Assembly (NCBI GenBank): GCA_029379385.1
Contig: CM055613.1
Coordinates: 16,944,001-17,008,000, forward strand
Length of the DNA stretch: 64,000 bases
Direction of reading: 5' to 3'
Origin: Quillaja saponaria
Taxonomy: Eukaryota; Streptophyta; Magnoliopsida; Fabales; Quillajaceae
Every line of letters begins with the position of its first letter. The first letter of the stretch is position 1. The position numbers and the translations under genes are program-made. Under the pieces are notes generated by a model. The model was not told the origin of the DNA and searched no databases. It saw nothing but the letters and a program-made list of their open reading frames with translations. Below, one piece after another: positions 23,237-34,115 of the stretch.

Positions 23237-24101
23237 TGTCACGGGGCATTACTAGCAAAGGTTATTTTTCTGCTTCTACTCAATGACCGGCAACTTGACA
23301 AACTCCCTTGTCAAGCTCAGCCTTCTCTTGCACAACGGAAGTAGATATGGGCCTACCTTGCGGTATTTGGTTTTGCAAAGCGAGAGTTATGTTTAGGCAA
23401 TGCATACTCAATGCACAAGTGTTTTAAACCCTTATTAACAGTAGCGCACACTTTTTACGGTAAACACCCCAACCTTTTTATTACTCAAAGGAACTAGTGT
23501 ACAAAGTGCTACAAGGTTTAATACAATTCCCCCACGGAATTGTATAGGAATAATGCTAGAGCTACAACCACAAAGGGCTTTCCTTTCTCTTGCCTTTTGC
23601 TCACTCTAGATTCCTATGTTCTAATGCAACATAGGACTTGCCTTTATATAGGCATTCATTTGACAGTAACATCCCTACTGCCTAGGCACAATATATTGCC
23701 TAACAACCCACTAACATAAGTGGTTATATGGATAATACTTGTATTAATATATTTCTCACCAATTATAGCCATAACTCCTTGATTTTAGAACCACTAAGCC
23801 TGGATTCTAGTATTCATAAGCCACTAAGTCAACTTCAGCCCATGCTCCATGTTTTTAGCCACCACTAGCCATTCTTCCACGATTATAGGAATAACCAGCC
23901 ATTATGCCATGAAAATAGGAACCGCCATTAGCCACTACCTTTGACCAAGTCCACTTGCAGCCACTTTCTCCTATATTATAGGACCTTCCAAGCCATTGTC
24001 CAACCATATAACAGCCCACTAACCACGTTCCTATATTTTATGAAAACATGTCAGCTGCCATGTCGAGGTCCATGTCAAGGTAGCGTCATGACAGTGTCAA
24101 G
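23237..24101 (-). repeat. Outer gypsy left LTR, segment 1
   Basis: 23237-23556 aligns with 33263-33571 of the right LTR. The next roughly 500 bases (23557-24065) are absent from the right LTR, where a deletion joins the two flanks. The segment ends inside the TGTCAAG repeat array at the inner gypsy insertion. Confidence 0.85.
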
Positions 24102-24282
24102 TGTCATGGTCTTGAAAACCTTCAACGCACACTCAAGCCCGTGCTAGAATGCTAAGTTAGCTTTAACCTTTATTCAAACTCAAGAGAATGAGAGTAAAGC
24201 ATACAAGAGTACTTTGAGAAAGGAACTCTTTATTAAATTCTCAAAGGTCTTACAACTTGCTTGCTTACAAATGAGCCTACTC

Positions 24283-24291
24283 CTATTTATA
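24283..24291 (-). promoter_or_regulatory. TATA box in inner gypsy 3' LTR
   Basis: The minus strand reads TATAAATAG, about 150 bp downstream (on the minus strand) of the heat-shock-element array. In the other LTR the matching site has drifted to TGTAAATAAG. Confidence 0.6.
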
Positions 24292-24442
24292 CTACTCCAC
24301 CTTCTTAAGTAATGGTAGAGATTCATCACATTCAATGGTTCATATCCTAGAAAATATCTAGATATTTAGATAACTCCTAGAAGTGTCTAGACCTACTATA
24401 ATTATGTACAATGTTCTAGAGTATTCCATACTTTTTCAATCC

Positions 24443-24650
24443 TTCAAGAACCCTCTAGAGTCTTCTAGAATGTCCTAGAACTTGTAGAACCTTCTAAAAT
24501 CTTTTAGAATCTTCTAGAATATTATAGAACATTCTAGAATATTTTGAAACATTCTGGAAGCTTATAGAACGGTCTAGAACCTTATGGAACTTTTTAGAAC
24601 CCTTTGTGTTCTAGAACCTTCCAGAATCTTCGGGATTCTCTTAGAATATT
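24443..24650. promoter_or_regulatory. Heat-shock element array, inner gypsy 3' LTR
   Basis: About 20 GAA or TTC triplets recur at 5-bp steps in alternating orientation, the nGAAnnTTCnnGAAn layout bound by heat-shock factor trimers. Perfect three-unit sites are at 24507-24519 (GAATCTTCTAGAA) and 24527-24539 (GAACATTCTAGAA), in phase with each other. Most other units differ from consensus at one base. Confidence 0.7.
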
Positions 24651-24863
24651 CAGTGTACTTTTAGTACAATCTTGTATGAGCATAATACATACCTTAAGTC
24701 ATTGACCAAGTAGTGCCAAATAGGCAACGATTTTGCAGAGTGTGACATTCTCCCCCACCTAATGCGGAGATGTCCTTGTCATGACCTCCTCTTGAAACTC
24801 TGCAATCTTATCTCTAAATTTCCATTAAGAGCCTTCATATTCCCAGCTTGCTTTGCTATTTGG

Positions 24864-25400
24864 TTATCCCCTCCATTTGACTAAATATTCAACATAGCCC
24901 GATATAGCGCTCCACTTTAGGATAACTTGGTAACCAAGGATGTAGTCTACCTCTTTATCAAATGAGGAAGTGATGTATATAGGAGCCCTCTTAGACTCAT
25001 TTCTACTAAGGTCCTCCATGTCTGCATGAAAAGGCTTTAAAAGACTTACATGGAAGACTGTAATGAGATGAACATTTGGAGGCAACTCTAAATGGTATGA
25101 TACCTTGCCAATTCTCTCAATAATGAAGAATGGTCCCTCGTATTGTCGTGCTAACCCTTTGTGAAACTTCTTGAACCATTTTACTTGATGAGGAATAAGC
25201 TTTACCATGACAAGGTCGCCTTCTTTAAACTCCAAATGCCTCATTTTCTCATCGGCCCATTTTCTCATCTTCTTAGCCACCTTGAACAAGTATAACTTCA
25301 CCATGTCCACTTGCTCATGCCACCCCTTGGCAAACTTGTAGGCTGCGAGACTTTTGCCGGTGTAGCCAATAGCAAGAATAGTAAGTGTTAATGGTTGTTG
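24864..25400 (-). pseudogene. Inner gypsy integrase C-terminus and chromodomain
   Basis: An open 148-residue stretch with the integrase tail (KMRKWADEKMRHLEFKEGD, LARQYEGPFFIIERIGKVSY, VFHVSLLKPF), then a chromodomain start (EVDYILGYQVI and YLVKWRG). The frame continues with a stop and an ASWE-like end just before the polypurine tract. The upstream part (to about 25400, YKFAKGWHEQ) is in the same order. The chromodomain marks the element as a chromovirus-type gypsy. Confidence 0.85.
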
Positions 25401-25983
25401 TACCGTGGCAAGTTCTGCCTTTTAACTTAGTGCATCAACCACTAAATTAGTCTTACTCAACTCTAACTTGATCTTGTATTCTACTTCCCTCCCGGGCGGA
25501 CAATTGTTTGGTTAACTCGGCTAGCATTATGTCCTTATACTCATGAAGAATACTATGAATTTCTTAGGAAATGCCTTAAGTTGAGAAGTAGTCATGTCTT
25601 CATTCAACTTCAAAGTCGCAAGATATGTAGGCTTCTTCCCTTTTATGCCTTTTAAAGTTGCATGCCAAATAATGTTTTCGACATGATTGCAACTTCCCTA
25701 GCCATAGGTAGCATGCATGCATTACCCTCACCCATGATGCACACGGTATTTGCATGAAGGATTAGGAAGATACATACACAATCAATGAATTCCATGTCAA
25801 GTACAACAGATAATCATCCATAGAGACAACAGACATGTTCACCATACCTTTTCATTCTCTAAGGTGTAGATTTACACTAGCTACGGCATAAATAGGCCTA
25901 GCCTTGTAGTTTACGACCTTAATCCACTCTTTTTCATCTTTAATCTCTTAGCTTCATTAACTTCAATGAAATTATAAGAAGCA

Positions 25984-27251
25984 CTAGGTATCCACAAGAG
26001 GTTTAGTCTTGGTACCACTTACCTCAGCCACTACTAACATGCATCCCTTTTCGATCTTCAACACCTCAACTTTTTCCTTGATAGCATTCAAGAGTCGCAA
26101 CTGATCCCATCTTCCTTTCCTCAGGCGGCACTTATGACTCTTCATCATCTTTGATTCAAAGTTGGAAGTTTGGCCCTTCTTGGACACCTTATAGCTTGGT
26201 GTGGACCTTCACAAAGAGAACAAGCTCTTACTTTATTGGTTTGGCTTGCCTTTAGAGCGAATGGATGGCTTAGAACTTCCCTCTTTATAGTTACCACCAT
26301 GGTCTCCCCCACCTTTGCCTTTATACCCCTTCTTACCATCCTTGGATTTAGTTGACTCGAGCTTACTTAATTCAATCAACAATTCTATAATGGCTATGGC
26401 AGAAGCCAAGTCTTGCACCCTACATCTTTCTAACTCCAATCATGCCATAGTTAGATCCCACCTATAAATGAGAACAAACCTCTTTGTCGGGTTCAAGGAA
26501 TGTGAAAAGTATTTCTAAGAACTCCTTGACATAGTCTCGCATATTCCTTTTGTGTGTAAGACGTCATAACTTTCCACATGCCTCTTACTCAACATTCTCG
26601 AGATAGAATTGTTTCTTGGTTTCAGCCTTAAAATCATCCTAAGTGTCAATGATGTAAGTGCCCTTCAATATCACCATGCCGCCTCCTCTACATAGTATAG
26701 CAATATTAATAAGGTAGAGATGAGCGGTGTTAATCTTCATGGAATCCTCCCTAATGCCACTGGCCTTAAAATATTGCTCAAGGCTCCAAAAAAAATATTC
26801 TCTAACTCCCTAGCATTCTTCAACCCATTATAATGCTTAAGTCCTTGAACATCAACCTTCGGCTTATGTAGTGACAGCCCTTTGTGTCATAGCTAGTTTG
26901 CAAAGAGACCAATCATGCATTGACCTCTTTGATTTTTTCCTTCATGGCAGAAAATTCGACTAACACTATTACTTTTAAAGTGTCAAGCGTAATCTTGCTA
27001 AAGTCGGCCACTGAGTTGAGAGCACCCTGTATCTCATTGTTAGTAGTTGCAAGGTTCTCGATGCGTTAGTCTATCTTTTCAAATTTTTCCTTTTTGTCAG
27101 CAACGACAAGTTCCATCTTAGGAAGCCTAAACTCAAAGGAAGTCATAACATTCTTAGAGGTAGACTTGCCCTTCCTTCCCTTATCACTATTAGGATCATT
27201 CTCCCTTTATCTACCAACATGCTCCGCCACGTTAGTTGTCTCGGATGCCAT
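25984..27251 (-). pseudogene. Inner gypsy gag and protease start
   Basis: Gag starts at ATG 27251 (MASETTNVAEHVGR), has a Lys/Glu-rich probable coiled coil, a Lys/Gly-rich basic region at 26233-26439 and a knuckle CSLCEGPHQAIRCP near 26200. It ends at the protease active-site start KPLVDT at 25984. Several in-frame stops and frameshifts. Confidence 0.75.
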
Positions 27252-27280
27252 TGTAGTCATGTCCCTTACGTAACTTTTGG

Positions 27281-27293
27281 CTTTGATACCATT
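27281..27293 (-). other. Primer-binding site of inner gypsy
   Basis: The minus strand reads TGGTATCAAAGCC within two bases of the 5' LTR start, close to the initiator Met-tRNA complement TGGTATCAGAGCC. Confidence 0.65.
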
Positions 27294-27984
27294 TGTCACG
27301 GTCTTGGAAAATTCCAACATTCTTGTATGGCACTTATATACTTAAGCCACATGCCAGAATGCTAAGTCAGACTTAACCTTCACTCAAACTCAAGAGAAAG
27401 AAAGTGAGAATGAAAGTAAAACACTCATGAGTACTTTGAGAATTGAACTCTTTATTAAACTCTCAAAGCTCTTACAACTTGCTTGCTTACAAATAAGCCT
27501 TATACTCTTATTTACACTACTTCCACCTCCTTAACTAATAATAGAGATTCATTATATCCAACGGCTCATATTAGATTTAAAGAATTTTCCAAGAAAATTT
27601 ATAAATATTTACACAACTCCTAGAAGTATCTAAACCTACGAGAATTATGTATGATGTTCTAGAGTATTCCATACTTTTTTCAAACCTTCTAGAACTCGCT
27701 AGAGTCTTCTAGAATGTCCTAGAACCTTGTAAAACCTTCTAGAGTCCTTTAGAACTTTCAGGGAACCTTCTAGAACATTCTGAAACCTTTTGGAATCTTT
27801 TAGGAGATTTATAGAACCTTCTAGAACCCTTTATGTTCTAAAACCTTCCGGAACCTTCCAGAATCTTTCAAATTCTCTTAGAATGTTCTGGAAACTTGTA
27901 GATTAATCTTGTATGAGCATAACACATACCTCAAGTTGATGCACAAGTGGCACTAAGTAGGCTATGATTTAGTGAGGTGTGTCA
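27294..27984 (-). repeat. Inner gypsy 5' LTR
   Basis: The promoter-side LTR of this minus-strand element. Begins TGTCACGGTCTTGG and ends GTGTGTCA. It contains the second heat-shock-element array. Confidence 0.88.
27683..27900. promoter_or_regulatory. Heat-shock element array, inner gypsy 5' LTR
   Basis: Same phased GAA/TTC array as the 3' LTR. The block 27763-27780 reads GAACCTTCTAGAACATTC, a perfect four-unit heat-shock element. Further matches follow near 27820-27870 (GAACCTTCTAGAA, GGAACCTTCCAGAA). Confidence 0.7.
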
Positions 27985-28287
27985 CAAGGCAGTGTTAAGG
28001 TAATGTCAAGGCACTGTCAAGACCATGTCAAGGTAATATCAAGACAGTGTCAAGCATATCAAGCTTACATCAAGCTCATGTCAAGACTCTTGTCAGGAAC
28101 ATGTCGAAACCATTTTAAAACCAATGTCGAGACCATGTCAAGAGTGGCCGGTCAATACGTGTTAGTCCATAGTTATAACTTTATTGCATACATAATCCAT
28201 TAATTCATAATGGGACTTAAAACGAATTACACAACTACATGACATTAAGTTTTAACCCACAAGCTTTATCTAAATACTTTGCTCATT
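27985..28287 (-). repeat. Outer gypsy left LTR, segment 2, with TGTCAAG minisatellite-like array
   Basis: Continues the outer LTR after the inner insertion and matches 33590-33882. The first 160 bases are a degenerate 10-12-bp array of ATGTCAAGACC-like units; on the minus strand each unit gives a TTGAC core. It is followed by a conserved stretch ending CTTTATCTAAATAC and TCATT. Confidence 0.8.
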
Positions 28288-28502
28288 TGTTATAACTCGA
28301 TAGACTAATGTACATTCTAGACTGTCGTATGTAAATTATCATGATTACTTAAATAATAAACTTTCATGAAATAAATTAATATAAGAGAATATTTGAATAT
28401 ATATATATATAGTAAATTAAAGTTTACCACCCTACTTGTTGACTTGGATTTGGATTTTATTCCATGAGAATTTCATTATAAGTGAAATTAGTGTGTGTGT
28501 GC

Positions 28503-28542
<40 letters not shown>

Positions 28543-30994
28543 TAAGTTAGAGATAAATGATTGATATGTGTATAATTGGATTAATATACACCATAAATTA
28601 GTTAACAAAGCTTAAAACCATAAGTTTATAGTATATTAATTGTTTGTTTTTTCTTCCTCCTTGCATAAACCGACTTAACACTTCCTTTCCTTTTATTTTT
28701 CTTTTGGCCGTTCTCAGTACCTTATCTCTTCCCTTACTCCTCTTTGCGTGACCATGAACCCTCTGTAATTCTTACAACCAAGTTTAGTAAAATGAAGAGT
28801 TTTCTATCCCTTTCATTATGGTACTTGTTGGACCTTATTTGAAGTGAACATCCCTTCTTTTCCATCTAATTTGTTGTTGCTAGGACTGAGTTTAGAAGTC
28901 CTATATATAGGATCCTTGGCTAGTTATTTTGAACAACTTGGCTAGCCAAGACTTATTGCATCCAATAACCATCAAGAATGCCCAACAGTTGTGAGTTGGC
29001 TGTACCAGCCACAAAGCGACAATAACAGGAGATGAGGATGCCACGTTGATGACTTGTTTTAGTTGTGGGTGTAAGTTAGAGAGGTTTAGTGGTGTAGTTT
29101 TGATGGAGATTAGAAAGGAGGGTTAGCTACTAGATTGGCAGCAAATGACTTTATTTCCTTTTTGGTTTCTAAGTAAGTATTCTCTTTTGCTTGATTTATG
29201 ATGTTTGGTTGTAAATAAGTTACTTCTTTGTGTGTTAATAATTGAGGTTTATGGTAGTAATAATTAAATAATTAGTATGATATAGGTGATAAAATACTAT
29301 GAATTAGAAGGAGGAATTGGAAATTAGGAATGGAAGATATACATATGAAGATTAGGATTGTACACATAAGTTTTAATCGAAGTTAAATAATGAAATAGAT
29401 TGAATTGATATGTGAAACATGAGTAGTGCAAGATATAATAAAACTGTTCTAAAGATATTGGGAAGCATGTATATACCTACAAATATATGTGTGTGAATTA
29501 AAATGAAGGATATTTACTAGTCATTTAATAAAACATTTAAGAGAACTTAAATATTAATATATTTATAGAAGTTCATCTACATAAGTCTCATTAGTCATAT
29601 ACTAAATTAGAAAATATGGAAATTAAATAAGTTAACGTTAAACTTTAAATTTTGAATTATTGAATAAATTGAAGTAATTAACTTTATTCTAAGAGACTCG
29701 GTAGAGTGTTCAAAAAGGAGTTAACTTTCAAGTAAGAGGTTAAGTGTCTATGTATATAAGATGATGATCTTGTAGAATTAAATATAAAATGATTACTTTA
29801 AATAATATATGAACTTATGATTTTCAGTTCCAGATCGTATCGAGGATACTATGACACCGTCACAGTCTCGACGGAATGACGAGTCTCGTTCATGAACTTT
29901 GTAAGTGAATATTACGTGCATTTTGGTTGCTAGATAATTATGTGAAATTGATTATGTGAATTCGAGTATTCAAATTATGTTTGTTATTTGAAATTGTTTG
30001 TAGTTTGATAAAGGCTAATGAAGTGAAATTTTCTAAGAAATTATTTTTACTTCTAAAATTGAAATCCCAGTGCACCTAAGATATTCTGATTTGATATTTC
30101 GAGATATTATGATTATGATAAATGTTTTACAAAGAATAGAGTGCTCAGCCCCGGTGGGAAGGATTATGCATGGAGAATAACTAGTTATGCAGGCACGTAA
30201 ATACCTGGTGGGGAGAGATATTTGTTGTGCATGTTTGAGTTACTCGGTTAGCCATTTATTTGTTTTGAGTGCTCTGATTGTTTGTTGAATTGTGAATTTT
30301 GAATATTTCAATTAATTGATCTCTTCTGTGAATTATATGAATTGTGATTTAAGATAATTATTGGTGCATACATGTATTATTGAATTAAGACATGAACACT
30401 GTTACATGATATTTAATGATGATATATGTTATTGTGCTTTGATTGATGCTGATACCTTCAGGGTACGTTGTTTGCTCATTGAGTCATTGTGACTCACACT
30501 TTCCTCTGTTGATGTTTTTTTTTAGTATCAGGAAAGCCGTGTTCATCGCATAAGAATTCGTGACTTTCCAACAATATTGTGACAAGGTATATTTCAGAAT
30601 TGCATACTTGAAGTTCTAAGAATGACATTGGCTGTCACTTTAGGCATTCTATATTATTGTATATATTAATTTAACTGTGGTTATGGATGTGTCGTTTGGA
30701 GCCGAGCTCCTCTGGGAACATTGATACTGTTGTTTACTGGTGACTTGTAGCCAAGTTATTTATGTATATACTAGTGAGTATGTTCCACTTTATGGGGAAC
30801 CTCTGCCAAATTTTTAGTAAATATTTTATGGTTAATAACAAGTTTATAATTTTATTTTAATTTTGTAAAATTTCCTTGGTTTTAATTATAATTTGTTCAA
30901 GAGTCATTTGTGTTCAATAGATAAGGATTCAGGGTTACAAGCATTTAGTTATCCATTTCTCCAGCCAGTCATACTTTTATTTGAAGGTGTGACA
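28288..30994. mobile_element. Probable solo LTR (2.7 kb) nested in the outer gypsy LTR
   Basis: Comparison with the uninterrupted right LTR (33263-34115) shows that 28288-30994 is an insertion. It starts TGTTATAAC, ends GTGTGACA, and is flanked by TCATT (28283-28287) and CCATT (30995-30999), a 5-bp duplication with one change. No gag or pol sequence and no internal LTR pair were seen, which fits a large solo LTR. A non-autonomous element of another type is possible. Confidence 0.65.
28491..28542. repeat. Compound (GT)n(AT)n microsatellite
   Basis: A run of GT dinucleotides with one C interruption passes directly into a run of AT dinucleotides, about 52 bp in all, inside the probable solo LTR. 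Confidence 0.95.
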
Positions 30995-31234
30995 CCATTG
31001 CTCCTCAATGCTAGCTTGTGTCAAGCCTTCTCCTCTAAGGCAGCTCAATGCTTAACTCAATGTCTTTACAATCTAATGACTGCCTCTTCTTATAGCCACT
31101 ACACCATAGCAGTTTCCTCGCTATGTTTCGAACCATGTTTGTAACAAGTGACATTGTTGCTTGCCCACTGGCTCGCTTGGCATGACACAAGGTTCATTAT
31201 GCTGCCAGTGTTTTCACTTGTTAAGGATGTGACA
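30995..31234 (-). repeat. Outer gypsy left LTR, segment 3
   Basis: Matches 33883-34115 (CTCCTCAATGCTAGCTTG through GGATGTGACA) and ends at the LTR terminus. It is followed by AACAACCCTCACTTG, whose complement resembles a gypsy polypurine tract. Confidence 0.85.
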
Positions 31235-31848
31235 AACAACCCTCACTTGAAAAGCTTGATGTCCTCATTGAAGGTCTTCTACCTTGTTATGGTCCTCGTC
31301 CATTAGGTAACCAGTGTCTAGCATTAGGAATTCATCATTCACTATGTTAGAAACTCTTCTGGTTTTGGAAACTTTACACAAGGTATAAACACCTCACGGC
31401 TATCACTCAATAAGCCAGTAAAGTTCCTCAAGTGTGGCACAGGGATGACAGAGTACTTTACCATGAAGTCTATCCAAAGGATTAAATCCATAGTGAGCCA
31501 TGACATCATCATCAAGGATGTTTTAGCAACCTATTCTCCAAAATTGAGCTCCACCTTCTGAGTTACTGTAAAGAACTCCTTGTTTAATGCTTTAGAATAA
31601 GAAACAATAGTATTGATACTGTTAGACATCACTAGATTTAGTGATAAGGCAATCACGCCAACCATAAAGCAGTGTGAATCACGGGTATCAACCAAGGCCT
31701 TCACCTTCCTGTTATTTATATATAGTTCTACAAATAACAAGTCATGGAGGTTATCTATATCGGGCATGACATTCAAGTGCACCAGGGTTTTACCTCTAGA
31801 TTTTGGTTTTTTCCCTTTTTGCAACGTTCGTCTCAACTTGCAATACAT
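31235..31848 (-). pseudogene. Outer gypsy protease
   Basis: An aspartic retroviral-type protease segment: FVELYINNRKVKALVDTRDS, where the usual DTG is DTR, then HCFM and a C-terminal VKYSVIPVPHL region that is frame-broken (31235-31530). The element ends here without RT. Confidence 0.75.
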
Positions 31849-31996
31849 TCAGCAGCACTATGGGATTTACCCTTGTCTATTCACAATCAGATTCCTCATC
31901 TTTGTTTCCCTCAACCATAATGGCTCTAAGCTTTTCTTTCTTTGGACTATCTCTGGCCATATGAGGTCCCTTGTAAATAAAACAACTAGCAGTTCT

Positions 31997-33000
31997 CTAG
32001 CTCTTTTTCATCCTTGCATTCTCTTGTTCCTTTTGTTCAACCAAGTCTACCCACTTCACATGTTGCTTATCTTTCTTGCCTTTGCCCTTGTCCTTGCCTT
32101 TGTCTTTCTTAGGCTTCTTGGACCTATCTCCATCTTTATTTGCTTTCTCACCTTTGAAATATACTAATCCATTGATTACGGCCATGGCAAAGGATAAATC
32201 TTTTACCCCTTGCCTTCTCAACTCAAGTTGTGCCCAATATTGTAGGCCATACTTGGAGTTAAACAACTTGTCTTCCTCCGACATGTTCTGAATATCTAGC
32301 ATTATTTGGCTGAATTGTTTGACGACTACCCTTACCTTCCCTGAATGCTTCAAATGTTTCAAGGAGTTCCTTGTGATCCAAACCATATTGCAAGGAAAGA
32401 ATTGCTCCCTCAATTCTTTCTTTAGGCGTTCCATGTATCAATTGAATTCTTGACAGCTTTGGTATCCCCTTCTGCATGGGTTCTCCTTCAAAGTTTAGCA
32501 TCTTCCATCAAGTACATAGAAGTAATTGATACCTTTTGATTTTTCGGGTACTTTGGCAGCTTTAAAGTACGACTCCATATCCTAAATGAATTTCTACAAC
32601 TCTTTGGCAATTCTTAAGCCACAAAAAGGGCTTAAGCTAGGGAATCTTAAGCTTATTAGAAGTGGTATCACCTCCACTTCGTCCCTCAACTACAGTATGC
32701 TTTAGGACAGTTATCTCCTTTTCAAATGATTTGGGTTTCTCTTGGAATTTCTTCATCAACTTTGTAACATCATCTACATAGAAGTTAGCACCTCTTCCTA
32801 GAGTCTTGCATCTCACTCCTCAAAGCTTGCATGTCCAAGGTTAATGCATCCATATATAGCATAGGGAATTTTCGATCCTAGCAGGATGGTTTCCTACCAA
32901 TCCTTCTAAGGCTTTTAACTACTCTAATGTGTTTGCCATATCGGGTATTCACTTGCATTTCTTTAACTAGAAATGTAGAAGGAGAAGTAACAATAAACCA
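31997..33000 (-). pseudogene. Outer gypsy gag
   Basis: Contains the retrotransposon gag fold: RLKKELREQFFPCNMVW, then LKHSGKVRVVVKQFSQIML, NMSEEDKLFN and WAQLELRRQGVKDL, then a Lys/Asp-rich basic tail. A preceding open segment (32259-32501) overlaps in another frame, showing a frameshift near 32400. The gag start is not resolved. Confidence 0.8.
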
Positions 33001-33262
33001 GAGATAGTATTACCTAGTTTTGTGAACCTTATAGCATTTCTCCAAAGTTGCAACGCAATCCACCACTAGCATACATGATGCACTAGTACTTCATCCCACG
33101 AAGTTCACTTATGTTTGTCTGCCAATTTTGCCTACTCTATGGCTTTGATATCAATCTGCATCTTTGATATCAAATATGAGAAAATAATTGCTTACCCTTT
33201 AATCCTCAAAGTCACCAACAAGCTTCGCAAGTGTGTATCAACACAACTCTAATTCCAAAAAG

Positions 33263-34115
33263 GGTCAAGGGGTGTTCCTAGCAGAGGTTATTTTTTTGCT
33301 TCCAATGACTCAATGATCGACAACTTGAAAAACTCCCTTGTCAAGCTTAACCTTCTCTTGAACAGCGAAATTAGATATAGGCCTACCCTGTCTATTTGGT
33401 TTTGCAAAGTGGAAGTTATGTTTAGGTAGCACACACTCAATGCACAAGTGTTTTAAACCCTTAACAGTAGCACACACTTTTTACGGGAAACACCCTAACC
33501 TTTTTATTACTCAAAGGAACTGGTGCAAAAAGTGCTACAAGGTTTAACACAATTCCCTCACGGACTTGTATGGGTCAAGGTAGTGTCATGACAGTGTCAA
33601 GACCATCTCAAGGTCATGTCAGGATAGGGTCACACCCATGTCAAGCCCATGTTAAGACCCTTGTTAGAACCATGTCAAGATTATGTCAGGGCCAATATCA
33701 AGACCATGTCAGGACCAATGTTGAGACCATGTCAAGACCAACCTGTCAATACATGTTAGTCCACAACTATAACTTTATTGCATACATAATCCATTAATTC
33801 ATAATAGGACTTAACTCAATTACATTAGTAACTATATTATGTTAAGTTTTAACCCACTAAGCTTTATATAAATACTTTTCCCATTACTCCTCAATGCTAG
33901 CTTGTATCAAGCCTTTTCCTTTAAGGCAACTCAATGCTCAACTCAATGTCTATGCCATCTAGTGGCTGCCCCTCCTTCCAGCCACTACACCATAGCACCT
34001 CCTCGCTATGTTCCGAACCTTGTTTGCAACAAGTGACATTGTTGCTTGCCCCCTGGCTCGGCATGACACAATGTTCATTGTGCCGCCAGTGTCTTTGCTT
34101 ATCAAGGATGTGACA
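33263..34115 (-). repeat. Outer gypsy right (5') LTR
   Basis: An uninterrupted 853-bp copy; the terminal TG has become GG. A candidate primer-binding site TGGAATTAGAG (minus strand) sits 5 nt inside. It lacks about 500 bp present in the left LTR and carries the TGTCAAG array at 33575-33750. It ends TGACA next to the GTTAC duplication. Confidence 0.85.

Larger units (their letters stand above)
24102..24747 (-). repeat. Inner gypsy 3' LTR
   Basis: Aligns along its length with 27294-27984. Contains the HSE array and a TATA box. Directly followed by TTCTCCCCCACCTAAT, the complement of the polypurine tract. Confidence 0.9.
24102..27984 (-). mobile_element. Chromodomain Ty3/gypsy element nested in the outer LTR
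   Basis: LTRs at 24102-24747 and 27294-27984 (TGTCA...TGACA/TGTCA), with CAAG on both flanks (24098-24101 and 27985-27988) as a possible short target duplication. A primer-binding site (27281-27293) and a polypurine tract (next to 24747) are in place. The internal 2.5 kb encodes gag, a knuckle, the protease start, then the integrase C-terminus with chromodomain; RT, RNase H and the integrase core are deleted. Frames contain stops. Confidence 0.9.
23237..34115 (-). mobile_element. Ty3/gypsy retrotransposon (outer), hosting two nested insertions
   Basis: Ends TGTCA...TGACA, with a perfect 5-bp target duplication GTTAC at 23232-23236 and 34116-34120. Its left LTR is split into 23237-24101, 27985-28287 and 30995-31234 by two later insertions; the right LTR is 33263-34115. 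The internal region (31235-33262) is only 2 kb and encodes gag and protease on the minus strand. RT, RNase H and integrase are absent, so the copy depended on others in trans or suffered an internal deletion. Confidence 0.9.
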
